A DNA stretch of 64,000 bases, from assembly GCF_051020985.1 (NCBI RefSeq), contig NW_027475139.1:1736001-1800000 (forward strand). The letters run 5' to 3'. Below the pieces are notes generated by a model, which saw only the letters and a program-made list of their open reading frames with translations, did no database searches and was not told where the DNA came from. Origin of the DNA: Nomia melanderi. Its lineage: Eukaryota > Arthropoda > Insecta > Hymenoptera > Halictidae. Of the stretch, positions 50,382 through 62,625 are shown one piece after another; within the stretch, counting starts at the first letter, position 1; each line of letters begins with the position of its first letter. Made by a program: the position numbers and the translations under genes.

Positions 50382-50552
50382 AATAGCACCCGAGGTATCG
50401 CCAGATATATTATTTTTCCCTGACCCTGAGCGTCCGGCCCCATGAGACCGTGGTTTTCTCGACCCCTGGTGGTCCGAGGTCGATCCCGCTGCACAGACTC
50501 ATGCGCCAGGGCCTCCTGCAGATCATTCACTTTGGTTTAATGCGCTATCTCT
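50382..50552 (+). repeat. Second copy of the 4-bp-deleted monomer (171 bp)
   Basis: Identical AT-core lesion to 46,414-46,584. The preceding context differs by one inserted monomer (about 50,208-50,381). The pair therefore records a local shuffle about 3,970 bp apart inside block D copy 3. Confidence 0.88.
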
Positions 50553-52330
50553 AATAGCACCCGAGATATCACCAGATATATATTGGATTTTTCCCAGACC
50601 CTGAGTGTCCGGCCCCATGAGACGTTGGTTTGCTCGGCCCCTGGTGGTCCGAGGTCGTACACGCTGCCCAGATTCATGCGCCAGGGCCTCCTACAGACAA
50701 TGGACTTTGATTTATTGCGCTATCTGTAATAGCACCCGAGATATCACCAGATATATATTGGATTTTCCCCTGACCCTGAGTGTCCGGCCCCATGAGACTG
50801 TGGTTTTCTTGGCCCCTGGTTGTCCGAGGTTGTTCCCGCTGCACAGATTCATGCGCCAGGGCCTCCTACAGACAATGCACTTTTATTTATTGCGCTATTT
50901 GTAACAGCACCCGAGATATCACCTGATATATATTGGATTTTTCACTGACCCTGAGTGTCCGGCCCCATGAGACGGTGGTTGTCTCGGCCCCTGGTGGACC
51001 GAGGTCGTTCCCGCTGCCGAGATTCATGCGCCAGGGCCTCCTGCAGACAATTCACTTTGGTTTATTGCGCTATCGCTAATAGCACCAGACATATCGCCAG
51101 ATATATATTGGATTTTTCCCCGACCCTGAGTGTTCGGCCCCATGAGACGGTGGTTTTCTCGGCCCCTGGTGGTCCGGGGTCGTCCCGCTGCACAGATTCA
51201 GGCGCCAGGGCTTCCTGCAGATAATTCACTTTGTCTTATTGCGCTATCTGTAATAGCAGCCGAGATATCACCAGATATATATTGGATTTTTCCCTGACCC
51301 TGTTGTCCGGCCCCATGAGACGGTGGTTTTCTCGGCACCTGGTGGTCCGAGGTCGTTCCCGCTGCTCAGATGCATGCGCCAGGGCCTCCTGCAGATAATT
51401 CACTTTGGTTTATTGCGCTATCTCTAATAGCACCCGAGATATCACCAGATATATATTGGATTTTCCCCTGACCCTGAGTGTCCGGCCCCATGAGACGGTG
51501 GTTTTCTCGGCCCCTGGTGTTCCGAGGTCGTTCCCGCTGCCCAGATTCATGCGCCAGGGCCTCCTACAGACAATGCACTTTGGTTTATTGCGCTATCTCT
51601 AATAGCACCAGAGATATCACCAGATATATATTGGATTTTCCCCTGACCCTGAGTGTCCGGCCCCATGAGACTGTGGTTTTCTCGGCCCCTGGTGGTCCGA
51701 GGTCGCTCCCGCTGCACAGATTCATGCGCCAGGGCCCCCTACAGACAATGCAATTTGACTTATTGCGCTATCTGTATTCGCACCCAAGATATCACCAGAT
51801 ATATATTGGATTTCCCCCTGACCCTGAGTGTCCGGCCCCATGAGACGGTGGTTTTCTCGGCCCGTGGTGGTCCGAGGTCGTTCCCGCTGGCCAGATTCAT
51901 GCGCCAGGGCCTCCTACAGACAATGCACTTTGATTTATTGAGCTATCTGTAATAGCACCCGAGATATCACCAGATATATATTGGATTTTTCACTGACCCA
52001 GAGTGTCCGGCCCCATGAGACGCTGGTTTTCTCGGCCCCTGGTGGTCCGAGGTCGTTCCCGCTGCACAGATGCATGCGCCAGGGCCTCCTGCAGATAATT
52101 CACTTTGGTTTATTGCGCTATCTGTAATAGCACCCGAGATATCACCCGATATATATTGGATTTTCCCCGGACCCTGAGTCTCCGGCCCCATGAGACGGTG
52201 GTTTTCTCGGCCCCTGGTGGTCCGAGGTCGATCCCGCTGCACAGATGCATGCGCCAGGGCCTCCTGCAGATAATTGACTTTGGTTTATTGCGCTATCTCT
52301 AATAGCACCCGAGAAATCACCACATATATA

Positions 52331-53199
52331 TTGGATTTTCCCCTGACCTTGAGCGTGCGGCCCCATGAGACTGTGGTTTTCTCGGCCCGTGGTGGTCCGA
52401 GGTCGTTCCCGCTGCACAGATTCATGCGCCAGAGCCTCCTACAGACAATGCACTTTGATTTATTGCGCTATTTGTAATAGCACCCGAGATATCACCTGAT
52501 ATATATTGGATTTTCCCTGACCCTGAGTGTCCGGCCCCATGAGACGGTGGTAGTCTCGGCCCCTGGTGGTCCGAGGTCGTTCCCGCTGCACAGATTTATG
52601 CGCCAGGGCCTCCTGCAGATTATTCACTTCGGTTTATGGCGCTATCTCTAATGGCACCCGAGATATCACCAGATATATATTGGATTTTTCCCTGACCCTG
52701 AGTGTCCGTCCCCATGAGACGGTGGTTTTCTCGGCCCCTGGTGGTCCGAGGTCGTTCCCGCTGGCCAGATTCATGCGCCAGGGCCTCCTGCAGATAATTC
52801 ACCTTGGTTTATTGCGCTATCTGTAATAGCACCCGAGGTATCACCAGATATATATTGGATTTTCCCCTGAAGCTGAGTGTCCGGCCCCAAGAGACTGTGG
52901 TTTTCTCGGCCCCTGGTGGTCCGAGGTCGTTCCCGCTGCACAGATTCATGCGCCAGGGCCTCCTGCAGATAATTCACTTTGGTTTATTCCGCTATATTCT
53001 AATTGCACCCGAGATATCACCAGATATATATTGGATTTTCCCCTGACCCTGATTGTCCGGCCCCAAGAGACTGTGGTTTTCTCGGCCCCTGGTGGTCCGA
53101 GATCGTTCCCGCTGCACAGATTCATGCGCCAGGGCCTCCTACAGACAATGCACTTTGATTTATTGCGCTATCTGTAATAGCACCCGAGATATCACCAGA
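52331..53199 (+). repeat. Transition segment between block D and block F
   Basis: About five monomers. They include CCTTGAGCGTGCGG (also at 53.92 and 59.88 kb), TTCGGTTTATGGCGC, and CTGAAGCTGAGTG with CCAAGAGACTGTGG (also at 54.09 and 60.05 kb). The CTATATTCTAATTGC monomer end with its 1-bp gain first appears here and is confined to 52.9-62.5 kb. Confidence 0.75.
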
Positions 53200-55469
53200 T
53201 ATATATTGGATTTTACCCTGACCCAGAGTGTCCGGCCCCATGAGACGGTGGTTGTCTCGGCCCCTGGTGGTCCGAGGTCGTACCCGCTGCACAGATTCAT
53301 GCGCCAGGGCCTCCTGCAGATAATTCACTTCGGTTAATAGCGCTATCTCTAATAGCACCCGAGATATCACCAGATATATATTGGATTTTTCCCTGACCCT
53401 GAGTGTCCGGCCACATGAGACGGTGGTTTTCTCGGCCCCTGGTGGTCCGGGGTCGTCCCGCTGCACAGATTCAGGCGCCAGGGCTTCCTGCAGATAATTC
53501 ACTTTGTCTTATTGCGCTATCTGTAATAGCAGCCGAGATATCACCAGATATATATTGGATTTTTCCCTGACCCTGTTGTCCGGCCCCATGAGACGGTGGT
53601 TTTCTCGGCACCTGGTGGTCCGAGGTCGTTCCCGCTGCTCAGATGCATGCGCCAGGGCCTCCTGCAGATAATTCACTTTGGTTTATTGCGCTATCTCTAA
53701 TAGCACCCGAGATATCACCAGATATATATTGGATTTTTCCCTGACCCAGGGTGTCCGGCCCCATGAGACGCTGGTTTTCTCGGCCCCTGGTGGTCCGAGG
53801 TCGTTCCCGCTGCACAGATGCATGCGCCAGGGCCTCCTGCAGATAATTCACTTTGGTTTATTGCGCTATCTCTAATAGCACCCGAGAAATCACCACATAT
53901 ATATTGGATTTTCCCCTGACCTTGAGCGTGCGGCCCCATGAGACTGTGGTTTTCTCGGCCCGTGGTGGTCCGAGGTCGTTCCCGCTGCACAGATTCATGC
54001 GCCAGAGCCTCCTACAGACAATGCACTTTGATTTATTGCGCTATTTGTAATAGCACCCGAGATATCACCTGATATATATTGGATTTTTCCCTGAAGCTGA
54101 GTGTCCGGCCCCAAGAGACTGTGGTTTTCTCGGCCCCTGGTGGTCCGAGGTCGTTCCCGCTGCACAGATTCATGCGCCAGGGCCTCCTGCAGATAATTCA
54201 CTTTGGTTTATTCCGCTATATTCTAATTGCACCCGAGATATCACCAGATATATATTGGATTTTCCCCTGACCCTGATTGTCCGGCCCCAAGAGACTGTGG
54301 TTTTCTCGGCCCCTGGTGGTCCGAGATCGTTCCCGCTGCACAGATTCATGCGCCAGGGCCTCCTACAGACAATGCACTTTGATTTATTGCGCTATCTGTA
54401 ATAGCACCCGAGATATCACCAGATATATATTGGATTTTCTCCTGACCCTGAGTGTCCGGCCCCATGAGAATTTGGTTTTCTCGGCCCCTGGTGTTCCGAG
54501 GTCGTTCCCGCTGCACAGATTCATGCGCCAGGGCCTCCTACAGACAATGCACTTTGATTTATTGCGCTACCTGTAATAGCACCCGAGATATAACCAGATA
54601 TATATTGGATTTTTCCCTGACCCAGAGTGTCCGGCCCCATGAGACGGTGGTTGTCTCGGCCCCTGGTGGTCCGAGGTCGTACCCGCTGCACAGATTCATG
54701 CGCGAGGGCCTCCTGGAGATAATTCACTTCGGTTAATAGCGCTATCTCTAATAGCACCCGAGATTTCACCAGATATATATTGGATTTTTCCCTGACCCTG
54801 AGTGTCCGGCCCCATGAGACGGGGGTTTTCTTGGCCCCTGGTGTTCCGAGGTCGTTCCCGCTGCACAGATTCATGCGCCAGGGCCTCCTACAGACAATGC
54901 ACTTAGATTTATTGCGCTATCTGTAATAGCACCCGAGGTATCACCAGATATATATTGGATTTTTCCCTGACCCTGAGTGTCCGGCCCCATGAGACGGTGG
55001 TTTTCTCGGCCCCTGGTGGTCCGAGGTAGTTCCCGCTGCACAGATTCATGCGCCAGGGCCTCCTGCAGATAATTCACTTTGGTTTATTGCGCTATCTGTA
55101 ATAGCACCCGAGATATCACCCGATATATATTGGATTTTCCCCGGACCCTGAGTCTCCGGCCCCATGAGACGGTGGTTTTCTCGGCCCCTGGTGGTCCGAG
55201 GTCGATCCCGCTGCACAGATGCATGCGCCAGGGCCTCCTGCAGATAATTCACCTTGGTTTATTGCGCTATCTCTAATAGCACCCGAGATATCACCAGATA
55301 TATATTGGATTTTCCCCTGACCCCGAGTGTCCGGCCCCATGAGACGGTGGTTGTCTCGGCCCCTGGTGGTCCGAGGTCGTTCCCGCTGCACAGATTCATG
55401 CGCCAGGGCCTCCTGCAGATAATTCACTTTGGTTTATTGCGCTATCTCTAATAGCACCCGAGGTATCAC

Positions 55470-56871
55470 CAGATATATATTGGATTTTCCCCTGACCCTG
55501 AGTGTCCGGCACCATGAGACTGTGGTTTTCTAGGCCCCTGGTGGTCCGAGGTCGTTCCCGCTGTACAGATTCATGCGCCAGGGCCTCCTACAGACAATGC
55601 ACTTTGATTTATTGCGCTATTTGTAATAGCACCCGAGATATCACCAGATATATATTGGATTTTTCCCTGACCCTGAGTGTCCGGCCCCATGAGACGGTGG
55701 TTTTCTCGGCCCCTGGTGTTCCCGAGGTCGTTCCCGCTGCACAGATTCATGCGCCAGGGACTCCTACAGACAATGCACTTAGCCTTATTGCGATATCTGT
55801 AATAGCACCCGAGGTATCACCAGATATATATTGGATTTTTCCCTGACCCTGAGTGTCCGGCCCCATGAGACGGTGGTTTTCTCGGCCCCTGGTGGTCCGA
55901 GGTCGTTCCCGCTGCACAGATTCATGCGCCAGGGCCTGCTGCAGATAATTCACTTTGGTTTATTGCGCTATCTGTAATAGCACCCGAGATATCACCCGAT
56001 ATATATTGGATTTTCCCCGGACCCTGAGTCTCCGGCCCCATGAGACGGTGGTTTTCTCGGCCCCTGGTGGTCCGAGGTCGATCCCGCTGCACAGATGCAT
56101 GCGCCAGGGCCTCCTGCAGATAATTCACCTTGGTATATTGCGCTATCTCTAATAGCACCCGAGATATCACCGGATATATATTGGATTTTCCCCTGACCCT
56201 GAATGTCCGGCCCCATGAGACGGTGGTTTTCTCGGCCCCTGGTGGTCCGAGGTCGTTCCCGCTGGCCAGATTCATGCGCCAGGGCCTGCTAGAGACAATG
56301 CACTTTGGTTTATTGCGCTATCTCTAATAGCACCCAAGATATCACCAGATATATATTGGATTTTCCCCTGACCCTGAGTGCCCGGCCCCATGAGACGGTG
56401 GTTCTCTCGGCCCCTGGTGGTCCGAGGTCGTTTCCGCTGCACAGATTCATGCGCCAGGGCCTCCTGCAGATCATTCACTTTGATTTATTGCGCTATATTC
56501 TAATAGCACCCGAGGTATCACCAGATATATATTGGATTTTCCCCTGGCCCTGAGTTTCCGGCCCCATGAGACTGTGGTTTTCTTGGCCCCTGGTGGTCCG
56601 AGGTCGTTCCCGCTGTACAGATTCATGCGCCATGGCCTCCTACAGACAATGCACTTTGATTTATTGCGCTATTTGTAATAGCACCCGAGATATCCCCTGA
56701 TATATATTGGATTTTACCCTGACCCAGAGTGTCCGGCCCCATGAGACGGTGGTTGTCTCGGCCCCTGGTGGTCCGAGGTCGTACCCGCTGCACAGATTCA
56801 TGCGCCAGGGCCTCCTGCAGATAATTCACTTCGGTTAATAGCGCTATCTCTAATAGCACCCGAGATATCAC
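55470..56871 (+). repeat. 8-monomer (1,402 bp) unit, copy 1 of nested triplication
   Basis: Starts in the monomer with CCGGCACCATGAGACTG and TTTTCTAGGCC. It includes GTGTTCCCGAGG (1-bp gain), CACTTAGCCTTATTGCGATATC, CCTGAATGTCC, GCTAGAGACAATGC, CTATATTCTAATAGC and GATATCCCCTGAT. One clear difference to copy 2 is AGCCTTATT versus AGCTTTATT near 55,781. Two 1-bp gains make the unit 1,402 rather than 1,400 bp. Confidence 0.87.
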
Positions 56872-58130
56872 CAGATATATATTGGATTTTCCCCTGACCC
56901 TGAGTGTCCGGCACCATGAGACTGTGGTTTTCTAGGCCCCTGGTGGTCCGAGGTCGTTCCCGCTGTACAGATTCATGCGCCAGGGCCTCCTACAGACAAT
57001 GCACTTTGATTTATTGCGCTATTTGTAATAGCACCCGAGATATCACCAGATATATATTGGATTTTTCCCTGACCCTGAGTGTCCGGCCCCATGAGACGGT
57101 GGTTTTCTCGGCCCCTGGTGTTCCCGAGGTCGTTCCCGCTGCACAGATTCATGCGCCAGGGACTCCTACAGACAATGCACTTAGCTTTATTGCGATATCT
57201 GTAATAGCACCCGAGGTATCACCAGATATATATTGGATTTTTCCCTGACCCTGAGTGTCCGGCCCCATGAGACGGTGGTTTTCTCGGCCCCTGGTGGTCC
57301 GAGGTCGTTCCCGCTGCACAGATTCATGCGCCAGGGCCTGCTGCAGATAATTCACTTTGGTTTATTGCGCTATCTGTAATAGCACCCGAGATATCACCCG
57401 ATATATATTGGATTTTCCCCGGACCCTGAGTCTCCGGCCCCATGAGACGGTGGTTTTCTCGGCCCCTGGTGGTCCGAGGTCGATCCCGCTGCACAGATGC
57501 ATGCGCCAGGGCCTCCTGCAGATAATTCACCTTGGTATATTGCGCTATCTCTAATAGCACCCGAGATATCACCGGATATATATTGGATTTTCCCCTGACC
57601 CTGAATGTCCGGCCCCATGAGACGGTGGTTTTCTCGGCCCCTGGTGGTCCGAGGTCGTTCCCGCTGGCCAGATTCATGCGCCAGGGCCTGCTAGAGACAA
57701 TGCACTTTGGTTTATTGCGCTATCTCTAATAGCACCCAAGATATCACCAGATATATATTGGATTTTCCCCTGACCCTGAGTGCCCGGCCCCATGAGACGG
57801 TGGTTCTCTCGGCCCCTGGTGGTCCGAGGTCGTTTCCGCTGCACAGATTCATGCGCCAGGGCCTCCTGCAGATCATTCACTTTGATTTATTGCGCTATAT
57901 TCTAATAGCACCCGAGGTATCACCAGATATATATTGGATTTTCCCCTGGCCCTGAGTTTCCGGCCCCATGAGACTGTGGTTTTCTTGGCCCCTGGTGGTC
58001 CGAGGTCGTTCCCGCTGTACAGATTCATGCGCCATGGCCTCCTACAGACAATGCACTTTGATTTATTGCGCTATTTGTAATAGCACCCGAGATATCCCCT
58101 GATATATATTGGATTTTACCCTGACCCAGA
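56872..58130 (+). repeat. 8-monomer unit, copy 2 of nested triplication
   Basis: Follows copy 1 at +1,402 with almost no mismatch. It is cut short in the monomer with TTTTACCCTGACCCAGAG, where the sequence passes to the third copy. Confidence 0.87.
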
Positions 58131-59182
58131 GTGTCCGGCCCCATGAGACGGTGGTTTTCTCGGCCCCTGGTGTTCCCGAGGTCGTTCCCGCTGCACAGAT
58201 TCATGCGCCAGGGACTCCTACAGACAATGCACTTAGCTTTATTGCGATATCTGTAATAGCACCCGAGGTATCACCAGATATATATTGGATTTTTCCCTGA
58301 CCCTGAGTGTCCGGCCCCATGAGACGGTGGTTTTCTCGGCCCCTGGTGGTCCGAGGTCGTTCCCGCTGCACAGATTCATGCGCCAGGGCCTGCTGCAGAT
58401 AATTCACTTTGGTTTATTGCGCTATCTGTAATAGCACCCGAGATATCACCCGATATATATTGGATTTTCCCCGGACCCTGAGTCTCCGGCCCCATGAGAC
58501 GGTGGTTTTCTCGGCCCCTGGTGGTCCGAGGTCGATCCCGCTGCACAGATGCATGCGCCAGGGCCTCCTGCAGATAATTCACCTTGGTATATTGCGCTAT
58601 CTCTAATAGCACCCGAGATATCACCGGATATATATTGGATTTTCCCCTGACCCTGAATGTCCGGCCCCATGAGACGGTGGTTTTCTCGGCCCCTGGTGGT
58701 CCGAGGTCGTTCCCGCTGGCCAGATTCATGCGCCAGGGCCTGCTAGAGACAATGCACTTTGGTTTATTGCGCTATCTCTAATAGCACCCAAGATATCACC
58801 AGATATATATTGGATTTTCCCCTGACCCTGAGTGCCCGGCCCCATGAGACGGTGGTTCTCTCGGCCCCTGGTGGTCCGAGGTCGTTTCCGCTGCACAGAT
58901 TCATGCGCCAGGGCCTCCTGCAGATCATTCACTTTGATTTATTGCGCTATATTCTAATAGCACCCGAGGTATCACCAGATATATATTGGATTTTCCCCTG
59001 GCCCTGAGTTTCCGGCCCCATGAGACTGTGGTTTTCTTGGCCCCTGGTGGTCCGAGGTCGTTCCCGCTGTACAGATTCATGCGCCATGGCCTCCTACAGA
59101 CAATGCACTTTGATTTATTGCGCTATTTGTAATAGCACCCGAGATATCCCCTGATATATATTGGATTTTACCCTGACCCAGA
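58131..59182 (+). repeat. 6-monomer (1,052 bp) unit, copy 3 of nested triplication
   Basis: Equals 57,079-58,130 at +1,052. The monomer at the join is hybrid. Its 5' end is the GATATCCCCTGAT / CCCAGAG type and its 3' end is the GTGTTCCCGAGG / CACTTAGC type, so two of the eight monomers (those with GGCACCATG) are absent. It then continues into block F copy 2. Confidence 0.87.
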
Positions 59183-60204
59183 GTGTCCGGCCCCATGAGA
59201 CGGTGGTTGTCTCGGCCCCTGGTGGTCCGAGGTTGTACCCGCTGCACAGATTCATGCGCCAGGGCCTCCTGCAGATAATTCACTTCGGTTAATAGCGCTA
59301 TCTCTAATAGCACCCGAGATATCACCAGATATATATTGGATTTTTCCCTGACCCTGAGTGTCCGGCCACATGAGACGGTGGTTTTCTCGGCCCCTGGTGG
59401 TCCGGGGTCGTCCCGCTGCACAGATTCAGGCGCCAGGGCTTCCTGCAGATAATTCACTTTGTCTTATTGCGCTATCTGTAATAGCAGCCGAGATATCACC
59501 AGATATATATTGGATTTTTCCCTGACCCTGTTGTCCGGCCCCATGAGACGGTGGTTTTCTCGGCACCTGGTGGTCCGAGGTCGTTCCCGCTGCTCAGATG
59601 CATGCGCCAGGGCCTCCTGCAGATAATTCACTTTGGTTTATTGCGCTATCTCTAATAGCACCCGAGATATCACCAGATATATATTGCATTTTTCCCTGAC
59701 CCAGGGTGTCCGGCCCCATGAGACGCTGGTTTTCTCGGCCCCTGGTGGTCCGAGGTCGTTCCCGCTGCACAGATGCATGCGCCAGGGCCTCCTGCAGATA
59801 ATTCACTTTGGTTTATTGCGCTATCTCTAATAGCACCCGAGAAATCACCACATATATATTGGATTTTCCCCTGACCTTGAGCGTGCGGCCCCATGAGACT
59901 GTGGTTTTCTCGGCCCGTGGTGGTCCGAGGTCGTTCCCGCTGCACAGATTCATGCGCCAGAGCCTCCTACAGACAATGCACTTTGATTTATTGCGCTATT
60001 TGTAATAGCACCCGAGATATCACCTGATATATATTGGATTTTTCCCTGAAGCTGAGTGTCCGGCCCCAAGAGACTGTGGTTTTCTCGGCCCCTGGTGGTC
60101 CGAGGTCGTTCCCGCTGCACAGATTCATGCGCCAGGGCCTCCTGCAGATAATTCACTTTGGTTTATTCCGCTATATTCTAATTGCACCCGAGATATCACC
60201 AGAT

Positions 60205-60904
60205 ATATATTGGATTTTCCCCTGACCCTGGTTGTCCGGCCCCAAGAGACTGTGGTTTTCTCGGCCCCTGGTGGTCCGAGATCGTTCCCGCTGCACAGAT
60301 TCATGCGCCAGGGCCTCCTACAGACAATGCACTTTGATTTATTGCGCTATCTGTAATAGCACCCGAGATATCACCAGATATATATTGGATTTTCTCCTGA
60401 CCCTGAGTGTCCGGCCCCATGAGAATTTGGTTTTCTCGGCCCCTGGTGTTCCGAGGTCGTTCCCGCTGCACAGATTCATGCGCCAGGGCCTCCTACAGAC
60501 AATGCACTTTGATTTATTGCGCTACCTGTAATAGCACCCGAGATATAACCAGATATATATTGGATTTTTCCCTGACCCAGAGTGTCCGGCCCCATGAGAC
60601 GGTGGTTGTCTCGGCCCCTGGTGGTCCGAGGTCGTACCCGCTGCACAGATTCATGCGCGAGGGCCTCCTGCAGATAATTCACTTCGGTTAATAGCGCTAT
60701 CTCTAATAGCACCCGAGATTTCACCAGATATATATTGGATTTTTCCCTGACCCTGAGTGTCCGGCCCCATGAGACGGGGGTTTTCTTGGCCCCTGGTGTT
60801 CCGAGGTCGTTCCCGCTGCACAGATTCATGCGCCAGGGCCTCCTACAGACAATGCACGTAGATTTATTGCGCTATCTGTAATAGCACCCGAGGTATCACC
60901 AGAT
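60205..60904 (+). repeat. 4-monomer (700 bp) tandem duplication in block F, copy 1
   Basis: Shared with the next 700 bp: CCTGGTTGTCC, CCAAGAGACTG, GAGAATTTGG, GATATAACCAG, CGCGAGGGCC, GATTTCACC, GACGGGGGTTTTCTTGG and GCACGTAG. I see two mismatches (near 60,326 and 60,370). Block F copy 1 has the segment once. Confidence 0.87.
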
Positions 60905-61604
60905 ATATATTGGATTTTCCCCTGACCCTGGTTGTCCGGCCCCAAGAGACTGTGGTTTTCTCGGCCCCTGGTGGTCCGAGATCGTTCCCGCTGCACAGAT
61001 TCATGCGCCAGGGCCTCCTACAGACAATGCACTTCGATTTATTGCGCTATCTGTAATAGCACCCGAGATATCAACAGATATATATTGGATTTTCTCCTGA
61101 CCCTGAGTGTCCGGCCCCATGAGAATTTGGTTTTCTCGGCCCCTGGTGTTCCGAGGTCGTTCCCGCTGCACAGATTCATGCGCCAGGGCCTCCTACAGAC
61201 AATGCACTTTGATTTATTGCGCTACCTGTAATAGCACCCGAGATATAACCAGATATATATTGGATTTTTCCCTGACCCAGAGTGTCCGGCCCCATGAGAC
61301 GGTGGTTGTCTCGGCCCCTGGTGGTCCGAGGTCGTACCCGCTGCACAGATTCATGCGCGAGGGCCTCCTGCAGATAATTCACTTCGGTTAATAGCGCTAT
61401 CTCTAATAGCACCCGAGATTTCACCAGATATATATTGGATTTTTCCCTGACCCTGAGTGTCCGGCCCCATGAGACGGGGGTTTTCTTGGCCCCTGGTGTT
61501 CCGAGGTCGTTCCCGCTGCACAGATTCATGCGCCAGGGCCTCCTACAGACAATGCACGTAGATTTATTGCGCTATCTGTAATAGCACCCGAGGTATCACC
61601 AGAT
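60905..61604 (+). repeat. 4-monomer (700 bp) tandem duplication in block F, copy 2
   Basis: Second copy. The junction monomer starts with GAGGTATCACC and switches to the CCCCTGACCCTGGTTG type by about 60,915, so the crossover lies within about 25 bp of the AT core. Confidence 0.87.
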
Positions 61605-62625
61605 ATATATTGGATTTTTCCCTGACCCTGAGTGTCCGGCCCCATGAGACGGTGGTTTTCTCGGCCCCTGGTGGTCCGAGGTCGTTCCCGCTGCACAGAT
61701 TCATGCGCCAGGGCCTCCTGCAGATAATTCACTTTGGTTTATTGCGCTATCTGTAATAGCACCCGAGATATCACCCGATATATATTGGATTTTCCCCGGA
61801 CCCTGAGTCTCCGGCCCCATGAGACGGTGGTTTTCTCGGCCCCTGGTGGTCCGAGGTCGATCCCGCTGCACAGATGCATGCGCCAGGGCCTCCTGCAGAT
61901 AATTCACCTTGGTTTATTGCGCTATCTCTAATAGCACCCGAGATATCACCAGATATATATTGGATTTTCCCCTGACCCCGAGTGTCCGGCCCCATGAGAC
62001 GGTGGTTCTCTCGGCCCCTGGTGGTCCGAGGTCGTTCCCGCTGCACAGATTCATGCGCCAGGGCCTCCTGCAGATAATTCACTTTGGTTTATTGCGCTAT
62101 CTCTAATAGCACCCGAGGTATCACCAGATATATATTGGATTTTTCCCTGACCCTGAGTGTCCGGCCCCATGAGACTTTGGTTTTCTCGGCCCCTGGTTGT
62201 TCGAGGTCGTTCCCGCTGCACAGATTCATGCGCCAGGGCCTCCTACAGACAATGCACTTTGATTTATTGCGCTGTTTGTAATAGCACCCGAGATATCGCT
62301 TGATATATATTGGATTTTTCCCTGACCCAGAGTGTCCGGCTCCATGAGACGGTGGTATTCTCGGCCCCTGGTGGTCCGAGGTCGTTCCCGCTGCACAGAT
62401 TTATGCGCCAGGGCCTCCTGCAGATAATTCACTTTGGTTTATTCCGCTATATTCTAATAGCACCCGAGGTATCACCAGATATATATTGGATTTTTCCCTG
62501 ACCCTGAGTGTCCGACCCCATGAGACGGTGGTTTTCTCGCTCCCTCGTGGTCCGAGGTCGATCCCGCTGAACAAATTCATGCGCCAGGGCCCCCTGCAGA
62601 TCATTCACTTTGATTTATGGCGCTA

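Larger units (their letters stand above)
44094..52330 (+). repeat. Block D copy 3 (~8.2 kb, expanded)
   Basis: Follows copy 1 at +7,994 from 36.1 to 38.3 kb, +7,990 near 38.72-38.95, +9,213 from 38.9 to 40.3, +9,212 to about 40.85, +9,908 from 40.7 to 41.3 and +10,082 from 41.4 to 42.25 kb. The jump from 7,990 to 9,213 reflects about seven extra monomers at 46.94-48.10 kb, themselves variants of neighbouring types (AAAAGATATATATTGG, CCGGGGCC, TTTAATGCGC). The 1-bp change to 9,212 is the TCCGGCAATGC variant near 49,521. A further four monomers near 50.2-50.6 kb give the 9,908 offset. Confidence 0.78.
53200..59154 (+). repeat. Block F copy 1 (5,955 bp, 34 monomers)
   Basis: Markers TTTTACCCTGACCCAGAG, TCGGTTAATAGCGC, GGCCACATGAG, GGGGTCGTCCCGC, GATTCAGGCGCC, CCCTGTTGTCCGG and GAGAATTTGGTTTTC recur in copy 2 at +5,955 (53.2-54.9 kb) and +6,655 (54.9-55.45 kb). 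The inner part, 55.47-59.18 kb, is a nested tandem triplication that has no equivalent in copy 2. Copy 1 was therefore enlarged from within, or copy 2 derives from the flanks only. Confidence 0.8.
59155..62110 (+). repeat. Block F copy 2 (partial, ~2.96 kb)
   Basis: Equals 53.20-54.95 kb at +5,955. After a 700-bp local duplication it equals 54.87-55.45 kb at +6,655. Small private changes include GGTTGTACCC near 59,233, ATATTGCATTTTTCC near 59,682 and CCTGGTTGTCC near 60,228. Beyond about 62.1 kb no close copy is found in the window. Confidence 0.8.
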
